Positions 1-12,705 of a DNA stretch of 64,000 bases are shown piece by piece. The stretch comes from Branchiostoma floridae (lineage: Eukaryota > Chordata > Leptocardii > Amphioxiformes > Branchiostomatidae). Each line of letters opens with the position of its first letter. Position 1 is the stretch's first letter. Made by a program: the position numbers and the translations under genes. The DNA lies in assembly GCF_000003815.2 (NCBI RefSeq), contig NC_049993.1, positions 1,812,123-1,876,122 of the forward strand. The letters run 5' to 3'. Below the pieces are notes generated by a model. It was not told the DNA's origin. It did no database searches and saw only the letters and a program-made list of their open reading frames with translations.

Positions 1-219
1 TTTACTTTCTTTTTCATGAGATTGAACAAACGTTCACCAAGGCGGGGGTCGTAGCAATCCTTACATATGGCCCTTAGATGACCCTTGGTGAGTTAAAAAG
101 TTCCGTAAATTGGAAGGAACAACAGTGGCCGGGGTTTGGTGAGTGACGAATGCAATTATCGGCGTGACTTCCTGTGGTTTCCAGGTTTCCAAGACCTACC
201 CACATACCAAATATCACTT

Positions 220-309
220 CAATCCATTCAGCCGGTCTTCAATTTGCTGGTTTCTACATACATACATACATACATACATACATACATACATACAAACATA
301 CATACAAAC
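220..309. repeat. (CATA)n microsatellite on an interspersed repeat tail
   Basis: About 13 CATA units run from 255 to about 306. Immediately before them (about 222-240) is the phrase AATCCATTCAGCCG, which also occurs before simple repeats near 33.3 kb and 60.8 kb. The microsatellite therefore looks like the expanded tail of an interspersed element. Open frames through it are artefacts of the repeat. Confidence 0.85.
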
Positions 310-570
310 GCTACCCAAAACATAACCAGCTCTCCGAAAGTAATTATGACAACACAAAATAGAACAGTAACCTCATACCTGTACAAATTGTTCTGATTAT
401 GCAAAGACATTCATTCACATTGCCAAAAAATTGCTGCATTATGTACACCAACAGAATAGACTAATCTACTCACAATGTTCATAATCCAACCAACCACTAC
501 ATGTGACTAGATAACATATGGACTTATACACATTAATCATTCAAAAAGAACGATCTTCCATAGAAATTGT

Positions 571-1640
571 TTATTTGGCGAAGATATGTGTTCGAGGAAC
601 TCTAGTTGAAACATAATGTTGCTTTTTAGCCTTAGAACATAAACGAATAACTTTATTTCGTAGGTTTCTGTATAATGGCCAGTTTCCTCCGTGAAAGGCT
701 CTTTGACGCCTTTTAATCATGGTTTTGATTTGGGGGTTCATCCACGCTTTGTCAGTGTTATGCTTGATGATTGTTTTAAAAGGAAAATGACTTTCTATTT
801 GGGCTTGTAAGATGGAATAGAAGTTGTCTACTTTGCTCTGGGTATCAGGAGCATTGAAGACTTCGGTCCACGTGTACGTGGAGATCCAGCGTCCGAACGA
901 GCGGATGTTGGAGTCTCTCATTTGGCGAAAGGTGGACGTTGATTTCCTGTTAAGGGGTTTATGGTCTAAGGGCATCCAAATGACGGTATTGTGGTCACTA
1001 AGGCCAAGGGGCTCTTCAATACAGGGGCTTTTATAGAAAGCCTTTAGATTAGATATTATCAAATCGAGTACAGCTTCACCTCTAGTGGGCTGTTTAACTA
1101 ACTGTTCGAGCTGGCTTCCGTTCGTAAGGTTTGTGATTCTAAATCTGTTGAAATCTCCCATCACACAAATTCCCACATGTGGGTATTTAGTGCCAATCTT
1201 GTCAATACTATCGAGCAAGTGTTGTTCTAACATATCCTCGTACGGACTACTTGGGGGGTTATAAACAACACAGATAGCTAAGTTTGTAATGTGCCTTGGT
1301 GTCCAATATGGTTTAGCTATTACCCATAGACACTCAAGCTCTGTTGGTGTTACGATAAAATCAATAATTTCGGCGGGTATACTCTCTCGTACATAAATGG
1401 CAATGCCCCCGCCACGGCTGCCAGTAGTGCGACAACGAGAAAATAGTGTGTACCCTTCTATATTAGTACATTCTACAGGGTGACTAGGTGTATACCATGT
1501 TTCTGTTACAACACCTACATCAATATTATGGCCGGCCATAGTATCAGACAAATCATCGAGTTTGTTTACAAGGGATCGTGCATTGCATAGTAAAAACGAT
1601 GGTAAGGATTTAACCTGTTTCGCTACAACAGTCTCCAGGG
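571..1640 (-). pseudogene. LINE ORF2 remnant: endonuclease domain only
   Basis: The open frame encodes an exonuclease-endonuclease-phosphatase fold. It begins with a NARSLVNKLDDL-type start, followed by a conserved Glu (VTETW), a GGGIAIYV strand, the MGDFN metal and active-site motif and the catalytic LSDHN motif near its end. These are the conserved blocks of APE-type LINE endonucleases, which nick target DNA to prime reverse transcription. The frame is open from about 1640 down to 571 and stops shortly after the endonuclease and linker, with no reverse transcriptase following. The product could at most be an endonuclease fragment. Its beginning overlaps the end of the ORF1 frame, a usual arrangement in these elements. 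Confidence 0.85.
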
Positions 1641-2886
1641 GGGACTTCTTCCTAGAAAACCCCGCGGCATCGATGGCGGGGCTCTCAAGGCGTCTGCAAA
1701 GGATACTCCGGTGCGAACTCTCGTTGGGCGATCACCGTGCAAGAAGCTTATAAAGTTTTTTGCAAGTTGGATAGTTCCTTGTCCATTCAGGTGAACTCCG
1801 TCATGGCAGATGTGATGCAGTCTGATATTGCTATTGTCGATGAAATGCCAGCCGTTCCTGTCGCACATTTGCTGCATGCCTATGTTGACTTGGCGGGTCC
1901 AAACCTATATCACCATTGGCCCGCATGATCACACCTGACACCGCGATGTTTTTCGCGCCAGATTGATTAAGTGCCGATGCCAGGTGGTAGGCTTTCTGTG
2001 TTGCTAGGTGAGCAGGCTCGTTGTTGTTGTTGCTTCCTGCGTGGACAATGATTGTGGTAGGGTTTTCATTCCGGACAATTCTTTGTGCAGAAGGGATCAG
2101 CTGTTCTAGGCGGGCTCCACGGTGGGTGTAACACTTGACGTTATTTCTTCTGGACATCTTCTTGCCTTTGAGGTGCTTTATCATGGAGTCCCCGATGATG
2201 GCTATCTTTTCTGGTGCAGTGGTGTTGTATTACCTGGCTTGCTGACGTTTCCTGTAAAGCCCAATCTGTTGGGCGATCGGGCACTATTTGGTTTCTGTTT
2301 GAGACATAACACATTCCTGAAGAGAGTCAACATCATCTCTGCCTCGTGTGGACAGTGGGGAGAATCTGTTTGACGTTATGATTGTCTCTTGTGGAGGTTT
2401 GTTTACTTCCACATTCCTTTGAGTGCATCTTTTCCTAGACGTTTCCCAGTCGCCAGGCTCTTGTTGTGGTTGTTGTCGTTGTTGGGTTAACTCCTCGATG
2501 ATTCGTAAGAGTGAGGCATTTTCATCACGGAGTCGCTGCACTTCCGCGATTAGGTCTTCACTTGCGTTAAGTGCATTAGTTTCACAGTTTTTGTTGTCTG
2601 TCAGTGTCTTTAACTCTGCCCGAATTTGCTGTATCGTGAGTGTTAATCTCTTTACATCTTCGGGGAGAGATTTACACGATTCGCACGCCCCATGGTCACA
2701 CAGAAGGCAGGAGTTCGAGTTCATTGTACTCACAGAAAATTCCTTATCTCCTGTTTGATTGGGAGTGCAAGGATCTAGGTGATATGGTGGTCGCGCTACC
2801 TTGTCATTTTGGGGTGGGTCATTAACTATATCATTGTCCTCAACGAATGACTGTGTATCGTTACTGTCACTTGTTTGGCTGAGCAT
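1623..2886 (-). pseudogene. LINE ORF1 remnant: coiled coil plus SGNH-esterase-like domain
   Basis: The upstream part (2886 to about 2284) has a Cys-rich patch (CLLCDHGACESC) followed by a heptad-like coiled coil rich in Leu, Glu and Gln. After a frame break, 2184 to about 1831 reads an esterase-like stretch with IIVHAGSNNN, corresponding to the GTND block of SGNH hydrolases. After another break, 1877-1623 carries DGVHLNGQG, matching the Asp-x-x-His block. CR1/L2-type ORF1 proteins combine exactly these parts and act in retrotransposon RNP assembly. At least two frame changes split the gene. A further fragment (3250 to about 3103, across the gap) may be its N-terminal part. Confidence 0.75.
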
Positions 2887-2992
2887 GCAGGAGTCCAGGT
2901 TAGGACGTATACAGTCACCGAGTTCTCTCGACAGGTCGCCATGTTTGAATGAATTAAACAGGGGCTACCAAATCCTTTATCAAGGTAAAGCG

Positions 2993-3102
2993 NNNNNNNN
3001 NNNNNNNNNNNNNNNNNNNNNNNNNNNNNNNNNNNNNNNNNNNNNNNNNNNNNNNNNNNNNNNNNNNNNNNNNNNNNNNNNNNNNNNNNNNNNNNNNNNN
3101 NN
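2993..3102. other. Assembly gap (110 N)
   Basis: A run of N falls inside the LINE region. Open frames crossing it carry no information in this stretch. Confidence 1.
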
Positions 3103-3250
3103 CTTCCGTGGTGGTGGGGTTGTTATTAGGCACTATTCGGCAAATCCTATCAGCCTGCCATGCCGGGTTGTTTTGATGGCGTTCAAAAGCGGACAATCGT
3201 TGTAGAATCTTGGCTTTTAGATCCAAGCAAAGTTGTGAGGTAAAGGCCAT

Positions 3251-4156
3251 TTTTCTGCGTTCTTGATCCCGAACAGTAGATCCAGGAAACCAGCGTCACT
3301 TGGAGCAGAACAAAGGCGGGAAGCCAGGCTGCCCTCCCACACAGACAAACGGTTGGAGAATTTTAACGAAATCTGAGCAACAGGACGTCAATTTGCAACG
3401 ATTTTTGGTCCTATACGCTTCAAGTACTTCAGGCAATACCCCCACTTGACGATTGAAGACTGATGTTCACTTAAAAGCACTCAAAAATACGTTTTTGTAG
3501 ACCCAAGTATCAGAGCCCCAAAACAAACCGGTGTTTGGTAGCGCGCCACCTAGCGGATATGAATTATTTATATATATTACAATTGGCAACACAAGTCGTA
3601 ACAAACATTATAAGTCTGCAATCCACACTTGCTGTTAAATTTTGTAGCATACTTTATTTTAGTTATCTGGAAATACCCCTTCTCTTGTTTGTAAACTCTA
3701 AAGAGAACTAAGTTTCCTGTTTATTCACAAACTTGGCAGGCACGGGAATAGAAATGACGTGCGCACCATCACCGTTCTTGACAAGTGGCAACGGCGAATG
3801 AGTGATATAGGGGGAGGGGGATGGGGGAGTCAGGCACCGATGAGGGAGGTCGTGAGGGATTAGGACACATCCGTCCAATTTGTGAGCTGACAGGAAATGT
3901 GACTTTTCCATGGTTCTAGCCAATACAATCAACGTCATTTTACGTCATTATATCGTCAAATTTCTGAAAATTTCCATATGTTATGTCTACATCATAAGAG
4001 ATGGGCCTCAAAAGCCAATACCTCCCATCCCAGATTGACCGAAAAAGCCCGGTCTGAATAAGGTTAAATCTTATAGCTCAGATGCGCTGTACTACTAGAT
4101 ACGACTTGAAAATGGGTACATTTAAAGATTTATGTAATGATGACTTTTCTTCACAG
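3251..4156. other. No gene seen; upstream flank of the first NTase-TPR gene
   Basis: I searched this stretch for counterparts of exons 1-3 of the paralogue at 13026-14704 and saw none. It is AT-rich with no convincing open frame. The last bases before 4157 form a pyrimidine-rich splice acceptor ending TTCACAG. Confidence 0.6.
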
Positions 4157-7100
4157 TACATACAAAGAACGTCTACAGGAAGGCTACAGGGCCCTGCAGA
4201 CTGGAGACCTGGACACAGCAGAACAAAGCTTTGCAGCTGCGCTCAAGTCCGTTCATGTCGACGGTGAGTCTAAGTATGGTTCAAGATTCTTTGTTCTTGT
4301 CGACACACAAACTTATGATTACTGCAAACCAGTGATTTCTTTATATTCTTTTCATATTATTATCATATAGCCAGAAGGCCCCGTTTAATGTTGGTTATGA
4401 CGCCATAACACATAGATTTCGGCCAGCCCGGTGTGTATCGCTCCGTCTGATTGGTCAGAATTTGAATCAACACCATGTGTATACAACACAGTAGAATTTT
4501 GAAAAGGCTTGACATGCCGAGACAGCAATTTTTCGAATATTTTCTGTGGAAATTTTGGATTCAAAATGCAATATCCTTTTGGACAAAAGGACAAATGTGA
4601 ATTTTTAGAAATTCTAAAAAGGAAATCACACGTATAGTGTGAAGGGATCTATGCGTCATACATGAATTTACAACTTTGTGTACGCTTTATGATAAAAACC
4701 TACCTGTTCCTTGGTGTATATGTGTCATAACGCCTGGTCATTTGCTTATTCAGCGGTTATAGCAAAGGACCAGGGATTATCACACCATATACACCGAGGA
4801 ACAGGTGGGTCATTAACCCTTACTTCATATCATATTCATACCATTAACTTACAATAGTTCGCAAATAGAAATATTTTAATAGCATTCCAAAGATTTGCTT
4901 TCAGAAACGCAATATACATTTAACTATAATTGATGATTTTTTAACGTATAGGACAACACAAAAAGGAGTGAGATAAAAGCACATCAAGGGTTTAATAATC
5001 ATGTAAGGTTTAGCATCAAAGTTAATGCTTAATTTAATTCTTAATTCTTAATTGAGAGCAAATGAAAATAATTGCAATTGATGATTTCTAACTTACAGGT
5101 CAACACAGGAAGGAGGCAGAGCCCCTGTACAAGTTGGGCCAGGTCTATCTGAAGAGAGGAATTCAGTCAAAGAACGGGGGTGATTTCACCAAGGCTGTAG
5201 CACTCTGTAATGCAGCACTGGTAAGGTCAGGAAGAGAATATGTAAAGAACACAATCCAGGAAATACCTGGAATATTTGTGAATAAAGTCCTAAAGATAGA
5301 ACAGAAGGTAGACAGTAATGATACAGAGAAACACAAATTGATGTTGAAGGCTGATAGGGACTATGTAGAAAAGGAGATCAAAAGAATAGAACAAGAGTTA
5401 GATCCATATAGCATTGATGAAAATGACCCAAAGATAAAAGAGGTAGAGATGAAGAGAGTGGAAGCGATCAAAGAATTGTTTCAGAAACTTGTTGATCAGC
5501 GTAAAACATTCATAGCTGGTCTTGTAGATGAATGCATGGAGGTAATGGGGCCCCCTCCCTGTAAGTACGCCATGATAGGTTTGGGTTCACAAGCCACTGG
5601 GTTGGTAACTCCATACTCTGATCTGGAGTTTGCCATTTTGGTACAGGAGGAAAGCGAGAATAATGCTAGTTATTTCCGCAACCTCACCCATTATCTGCAT
5701 CTGAAAGTGATCAATCTGGGAGAGACCATTCTCCCTGCCATGGGGATAAAATCTCTTAATGATTTCTATTCAAATGACCCACTGGCCAACTGGTACTATG
5801 ATTCTGTAACACCGCGCGGTTTTGCTTTCGATGGAGCCATGCCACATGCATGTAAGACTCCCTTGGGCAGGGGTAGAAACAACACAGGAACAAGCGAACT
5901 CATCCACACACCAAGCAATATGACAAACGTATTGACAGACGACATTACGTTCCATCTAAAGAAAGGCTACCATCTCGCTAGCATACTCGGAAATGTGGCT
6001 TTCATCACAGGAGACCAGGGCTTGGTCGATGAGTACAGGTCGTTATGGACACAGCAACATCAAGACAATAATGGGGATGTTCTACGGGTAATGGCAAATA
6101 CTTTACTGATTGATAATGTATCAATGTTCCAAACTCAGCCCCTTACTGCCGAACTGTTAAATGTTAAGAAAGAAATCTATCGGTTTTCGAGCCTTGCAGT
6201 GTCTCTTTTGGCTCTACTTAATAACATACAACCGACCACAATCTGGGAGACTATTCAGAAGCTGAGGTACAGAGGAGTCGTCAGTAGTGAGAACGCACAC
6301 CACTTGATGGTGCTGGTCAGTATCTCAGCAGAACTGAGGCTGCGGACATACATAAACAATCGTGGTCAGGTGGAAAATTTGTCAGCCTTGTCATCAATGT
6401 CGACTGATACGGACATTCAGGAGAAAGTGCAGAAAGTGTTTTACATCTCAAATACAAAACAGCTGATGAGATATTATTACACGGAAAGACCCCTGAGGCA
6501 CTTCATTTCACAGGTAACCGACCCTCAGCAATTAAAAGAACCATCAATATTCTTTGACAATTCTTCAGAGCTAAAAGCAAAGGTATATGAAAGTCTCTGC
6601 AATTTCGAAAACTTTAAGACATGCGCGGAGATAACGCTACAAAATCATTTGTTGAAATATGGTCAAACCACTGCACACATGGATATTGCAGCCTCACTTT
6701 ATATCTTCGCTTGTGCTTTGAATATTCTTGGTGATCACAAGAAGGCTTTAAACTATTACGAGCGGGCGCTTCAGATGATATGGAGTATTTATGGTGAGGA
6801 CACTGCACATCCAGACATCGCCGACTCACTTAACAGCTTAGGTTACACCTGCTGTAAACTCGGTGATCACAGAAAGGCGGTTAGCTATCTTGAACAATCT
6901 CTACGGATGAAGCGGACTATATATGGGGAGGACACTGCGCATCCTGTCAACGCCATGACACTTAACAACTTAGGTAAAACCGGGAGTGACCTCGGCGATC
7001 ACAGAAGGGCGTTCAGTTATTATGAACAGCCACTACAGATGTACCGGGGTATCCTTGGATGGGACACTGCACATCGAAGCATCGCCGACTCGCTTATCAA

Positions 7101-8655
7101 CTTGGGTAACACCTGGAGAGACCTCGGTGATTACAGAAAGGCGTCCAGCTATTATGAACAGTCACTGCGGATGTACCAAAGTATCTATGGGGAGAACACT
7201 GCACATCCTGACATCTCCTTATCACTTAACAACTTAGGTAACACCTGGGGAGACGTCGGTGATCACAGAAAGGCGATCAGCTATTATAAGCAGTCACTGC
7301 AGATGAACCAGTTTATCTATGGTGAGGACACTGCGCATCCTGACATCGCCCAATCACTTATCAACTTAGGTACTACCTGTTACGACCTTGGTGATCGCAG
7401 AAAGGCGGTTAGCTATTTTGAACAGGCACTACACATGTACCGAAGTATCTATGGTAAGGACAATGCACATCCTCACATAGCAAACTCTCTTAACAACTTG
7501 GGTGCCACGTGGGATGACCTCGGTGATCACAGAAAGGCTGCTGGCTATTTTGAGCAGTCACTTCAGATGAAGCAAGGTATCTATGGTAAGAACACTGCAC
7601 ATCCTGACATCGCCAAGTCGCTTAACAACTTGGGTAGCACCTGGAATAACCTCGGTGATCACAGAAAGGCGTTAAATTATTGTGAAAAGTCACTAAAGAT
7701 GTGGCGGAGTATCTATGGGGAGGACACTGCGCATCCTGACATCGCAAGGTCACTTAACAACTTGGGTAGGACCTGGGACAATCTCGGTGATCACAGAAAG
7801 GCGGTTAGCTATTATAAACTGGCAGTTCAGATGAATCGGAGTATCTATGATGAGGACACTGCACATCCTGACATCGCGTCCTCACTTAGCAACTTGGGTA
7901 TCAGCTGGAGTAATCTTGGTGATCACAGAAAGGCTGCTGGCTATTTTGAGCAGTCACTTCAGATGAAGCAAGGTATCTATGGTGAGAACACTGCACATCC
8001 TGACATCGCCAAGTCGCTTAACAACTTGGGTAGCACCTGGAATAACCTCGGTGATCACAGAAAGGCGTTAAATTATTGTGAAAAGTCATTAAATATGTGG
8101 CGGAGTATCTATGGGGAAGACACCGCTCATCCTGTCATTGCCGCCTCACTTAACAACTTGGGTAACACATGGGACAACCTCGGTGATCACATAGAGGCGG
8201 TCAGCTATTATGAGCAGTCACTACAGATGGAGAGGAGTATCCTTGGTAAAGACACTGCACATCCTGACATCGCCGCCTCACTTAACCAATTAGGTAACAC
8301 CTGGGGCAAGCTTGGTAATCAGGAGAAGGCCGTCATTTATTTTGAAGAGTCACTACAGATGTACCAGAGTATCTACGGTGAGGACACTGAACATCCTCAC
8401 ATCGCCGCCTCATTTAACAACTTGGGTCGTGCCTGGTTGAACCTCGGTGATCACCTAAAGGCGGCAAGCTATTGTGAACTGACACTTCATATGTTCCAGA
8501 GTATCTATAATAAGGACGCTGCACATCCTGAAACCGCCGCCTTGCTTAACGATTTGTGCGTCGCTTGGAGAGACCTCAGATATTACGGAAATGCAGTAAA
8601 CTATCTTCTTCTGAGCAAACAAATAAAACAGTATATTAAAACTTCAAATAAATAA
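4157..8655 (+). CDS. Nucleotidyltransferase-TPR protein, gene 1 (3' part: exons 4157-4263 and 5099-8655)
   Basis: Two exons are visible. The first is 107 bp, flanked by AG and GTGAGT. The second runs from 5099 to a TAA at 8655. Together they encode about 1220 residues. In order: a helical TPR-like start ([15 protein letters not shown]), a charged coiled-coil-like segment, and a nucleotidyltransferase-fold block with [18 protein letters not shown] (Gly-Ser, then Asp at 5620 and Glu at 5626). This resembles the DUF294/GlnD-type uridylyltransferase N-domain. A helical region follows, then 15 repeats of 44 residues (consensus AHPDIAxSLNNLGxTW) like kinesin-light-chain TPRs, from about 6670 to the end. 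It is probably a cytosolic scaffold or sensor with a possible NTP-transferase activity; substrate unknown. The exons matching 1-3 of gene 2 are not found, so the gene is 5'-incomplete here or disrupted by the upstream LINE. Position 5134 is an internal Met, not the start. Confidence 0.87.
4703..4805. repeat. Inverted repeat (foldback/MITE end) in intron of gene 1
   Basis: CCTGTTCCTTGGTGTATATG near 4703 pairs with its near reverse complement ending at 4805, giving arms of about 43 bp. The intron of gene 1 is about 490 bp longer than the matching intron of gene 2, which fits an insertion. A related one-armed sequence lies at about 45120-45200. Confidence 0.65.
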
Positions 8656-8927
8656 TTAGCACAAACTTTTCAACCAATAGAAGCTGTAAATGACCTCTCC
8701 TATCAAGATATGATTTTACCATACCTTGGCACTATAATAGTGTAACGAGTTTGTAATGAAAGTTAAGGGTTTTATTTTCTGTTCGGTTGCGATATGGGAT
8801 GTACGGCACTGTGATCGACAGTATTTGATCCTCACTGCTGTTACATTTAGGCGATGTTTAGTTTGCTTTAAAGCTTTTTGCATACATGCGTTGACGATTC
8901 AATAATGTACGAGGGTTTATTACGATC

Positions 8928-8933
8928 AATAAA
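8928..8933 (+). terminator. Likely poly(A) signal of gene 1
   Basis: AATAAA lies 273 bp after the stop codon in the context GATCAATAAATAGT. The same context occurs after gene 2 at 19641, at almost the same distance from its stop. Conservation between the copies supports function or recent duplication. Confidence 0.65.
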
Positions 8934-10491
8934 TAGTAGCCTTATCCGAAAATAAAATGCACAACCAAAAAAATCAGGCATGCTTGTTGAATATAAAACA
9001 TTTTATGCATGTCTACCAAGATCTAATCATTGTGATCATTATTTTCAATCATTGTTATGTTAGATAAACCAGAGAAAACAACAAATTTTAATGAGCTAAA
9101 TCCTGAGTCTTGCGGGTCAACTTGCTGCACTGAAAATTAGAAGTAAATGGTAATTAAATATTTCGACAACGTCTCAATAAGTAGATTTCATTACACGAGA
9201 AACACGACTCACACAGGAAGAGAGGGGATTTAAATCACTTGGAATTACTAGAGATGACCTTGTCACCACATATATGACTTTCATTTGACCAACCTGTGAG
9301 TACGCATTCCCCGTTCAGCAAACTGTTAGTACGCAGTCTAAAATACTTTAACTGAAAACCGTTGACCTTAGACCGTTCGGAACTTCCAAGCTATTCTATG
9401 CGTCCACTACATATGCACAACCTACAAAGACGCTTGCCTGACTCTAGTCCTTATAACGTCGGAATAAAGACGTGATTACCTATGTGAGTCGGTCCCCAGG
9501 ACACTCGTAGAATTTAATTACAAATAAAAGTCAAAATTTAAATTACGAAAACTGTTCAATCCAATGCGCGCGTCGCGTGCACTACAAAGTTGTGACATTT
9601 TATGAGATAATAAACAATTACTAGTATTACAACAGTTCCTTGTTTCTGGGTTAGGGTCGATGATGTATTGATCACCCCTTTTAGTGTAGGGTAAGAATTC
9701 TGTGATTTGTTTTTTCTTTCTTTTAACGTCATTTTTTATGTATGTAAATCATTACGATTAGTAACTTCCTTGTAAATAGGCGATTAATCACAATTAAAGG
9801 GAAACTCACGGTAGAAATTGCGATTTTCTGAGTTCCCATGAACATTATTTACCCTTTGCCATTAGACATGTTCTTTTTTCTTTGATGTGAAATAAAAAAA
9901 AAAATGAGCATGAGCCGTAAACATTCCCATTTTGCTTCAAGATAGTGTATCAGAACATTTGCTACAAGTGTTGTTTGGTTTGTATATATGTGTACTTTTA
10001 ATATATGTATATAGACGTTTTACCAGCTTGTTACATACAATTACAGAAGAACTGTGATGACATGTCATGTGATTTGTTGGTATGTCATGCAAATATTGAG
10101 ATATAAATGTAAAGGTTTAAGCTTAGAAAATCAAGTTCAATGCTAGGTGGTTGTAGGTGAGGCAGCATTTGGTAATAAGATATGTAACGGGAAACCTCGG
10201 AGAACGTGTGGAACTCCGTGTTTAATTTGATTTTGAAATTTAAAAAAAAGTATCAATGATATAGAAGTCATAGGATAATGGTATTTTCTTATAAATCTGT
10301 TACAATAAGAGCATGATATAACAATACGATGTAATTACATAATATTGATGAAATGACCATATAATGACATGGTAATAAAAAAGTATATGATATAACGTTA
10401 TGTGGACTGACGTTATGTGGACTGGTAATCAATGGTAGTTTGATAATTTAGGGAGGCTCTGTTTTTTCTGTGTCTGACTTATAATTTATCC

Positions 10492-10585
10492 TAGCCTGGG
10501 TACCATCAGATTTCTACCGGGGCGCCTTACACTCGCTACCCTGAGCCTAAGGAGCCCCGGTACAAATCGGATGGTACGCAGTCTA
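10492..10585. mobile_element. 94 bp foldback MITE with 9 bp target duplication
   Basis: The termini TAGCCTGGGTACCATC and its imperfect reverse complement (GGATGGTACGCAGTCTA) enclose a short palindromic core. AATTTATCC flanks it on both sides (10483-10491 and 10586-10594). The duplicated copy near 21750 shows the same flanks joined without the element, so this is a datable insertion. The short target duplication suggests a hAT- or P-like source. Confidence 0.85.
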
Positions 10586-11730
10586 AATTTATCCTTGAAA
10601 ATAAAAAAAAATGAATAAGGAGAAAACGATAAATGCGTGCTAGAAACAATTCCGAGTACAACATATAAAGACCTTATACACGTATACGTATATTCATGAA
10701 ACGTGTGATGGTGTTGTGGGTGAATGTTGCCATTGTTTGTGTTTTGACGTGTTTGTGTGGAAAGATTTGGATTGGGGTGTATGAATGTGCGAGTTGGTAG
10801 ATACCCAACAGTACGTACTGGCAGAATGAATCCTCATATCATGTTCAAGATACAGTTTTGATAACTTTCGATCAATTCAACGAGAAACACTTATTACTAA
10901 ATAAGACGGATTTTCATTCGAATTAAAGGAAAGCAAAATATACTATCTATGCTTGCGGAAAACGGAGAAAAACTTGTAGACCCCTAACGTCCTTGTGACA
11001 TGTACCCGGAGGTTGCATTTCGCATGTCCTTCAACACAGCATGTGGGGTTAACGACCTTTTAGTCCTTCTCTCTCCGTGAACAAGATGAACTGTGAAGGT
11101 ATGTCTTCATGCCTTTGAAAGTGTCCCTGGTTGAAAAGGATTCTACTAACTGCATTGATTCATGTACTTAACAACAATCGCGACAGGGGGAAAAGTAACA
11201 TTGATATAATACTGAAACAGCAGATAAGTTTCTAGTCTATGCAATATCAAAAGAAAACACAGTGTGCAATACAAAACAAAGCCAGAATTTTGCGTACAAA
11301 CTACATTCAGTTTTATTTCTACACATGCGATATTGAAAGGAGACAGAGTGAGGATCTATATTGGATCTATATTTTTATGTTTTCACACTTAAAGTTGTAT
11401 ATCATGAGGTTCCCTTATTGGTCTAGGTATACTGAATAAATGTCGGGACATCAGATAAGCACGTGCACATAAAACTGCTCTCTGCTTGTCTTAGGTAATA
11501 ATTTACACTTCATCGACTGCATTCAATTTGATTTAGTTCTTTTCAATGTCTTCAATGTAAATTGGACAGTCCATGACAAAATGGTATTCATCCTCAACAG
11601 CCTGCACCTTCTTTGCACGTGGGACACAATCTCTGGGTGGCTGCAATATTTTTGTGTCGACCTTTTTGATTTCTGAGCTATGTTGTAAAGGCTACGCAGG
11701 ATTTATCTTGGACCGACTAAAGGTACTATT

Positions 11731-12020
11731 AAAAAAAAAAGTTAAAGTTTGCCCATGCATCTACAGACGCGTAGGGTGGCGCCCATCCCCACTTCGAAGC
11801 CCTTGGGCCACACATGTGCAAGCCACTACAGCAGGGGGCTGGTCCGCTGGTAGTGATGTGTGTTTAACTTCCATACTCTTCCTCATTAGTGCTGAGTGCT
11901 TAGCAGAGAAAGAAGCATGTACCATTTTTAGAGTCTTTGGTATGACTCGGCCGGGGATCGAACTCACGACCTACCGAATGCAAGGCGAACACTCTACCCA
12001 CTAGGCCATTGCAACGGCAC
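11731..12020 (-). mobile_element. tRNA-derived SINE
   Basis: Read on the minus strand, the element starts near 12020 with a tRNA-like head. It has an A-box-like GCCTAGTGGGTAGAG and a B-box-like GAGTTCGATCC. A non-tRNA body follows, ending in an AACTTTAAC plus poly-T tail near 11731. A second copy lacking the tRNA head is at about 20365-20565. Confidence 0.8.
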
Positions 12021-12705
12021 TATGACATAGAATATTTGTGTTGGTATGCCGTAACACTATATCAGACTTACCTGCAATAGATTGTCTTTATTATACGATA
12101 GATAATAGCTATGACCTTTTAACGCTGCTGTGTGTGAATGTGATAAGTCAAGACAGCCCTTACATGTTGAAAGGCAAGACCTAACAGAAAGAGTTAAGGA
12201 TGATTACACCACTGCCTTTGCTGCCTGTTCACGCAACAAATATATGGTTCAAACAATTCTTTTGTTCTCAGACATGGTTTGCACAAAGCGAGGTGGTGTC
12301 AATGACAGTGGTGTATTGTCAGAGTGCGCACAAATACCGCCCTGTTAGTAAGGGATGTTGATTGGCATCAAGCAACCATTAAATTATATTTAAGAACTAG
12401 ACTGTCAATAACAGGTGTACTTTAGTTTTACGTCTTCGTCATTCCAACAAAGCTATTAAGGGGAAGCGAATAACGATAAAGCATACTTAAAAGGTTGCAA
12501 AATTCTGACTACCACCACAAAAAAAGAAGCTTACCTGATATGTGTAAGAATATCCTTTTTTTTGTTTTTGAGGATACCAGCATGCTGGACGTAACGTATA
12601 TACATATTCCAACTGAACTGAGGTTTAATCCACTCACACCAGGAAGGAAGCCAAACGTTCCGATACGTGTGGTTGGTTCATTATAGCACTGGAGGTGTGA
12701 CTCTC

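Larger units (their letters stand above)
571..3250 (-). mobile_element. Truncated CR1/L2-like non-LTR retrotransposon
   Basis: On the minus strand this block reads as a LINE: a coiled-coil plus SGNH-esterase-like ORF1 (about 2886 down to 1623), followed by the start of ORF2 with an APE-type endonuclease (about 1640 down to 571). Reverse transcriptase is missing, so the element is cut or rearranged at its 3' side near position 550. An assembly gap (2993-3102) lies in or upstream of ORF1. An esterase domain in ORF1 is typical of CR1/L2-clade elements, hence the family call. Frame breaks in ORF1 and the missing polymerase mean it is dead. It lies directly 5' of the first nucleotidyltransferase-TPR gene, where that gene's upstream exons would be expected. 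Confidence 0.85.

Noticed and set aside
5134..5136. ATG at 5134 as the start of gene 1
   Set aside because: The frame continues upstream to a splice acceptor at 5098 and into the 107 bp exon at 4157-4263, exactly as in gene 2.
6986..7237. Alternative frames inside the TPR arrays
   Set aside because: The 132 bp period is divisible by three, so off-frames repeat too; they mirror the true coding frame.
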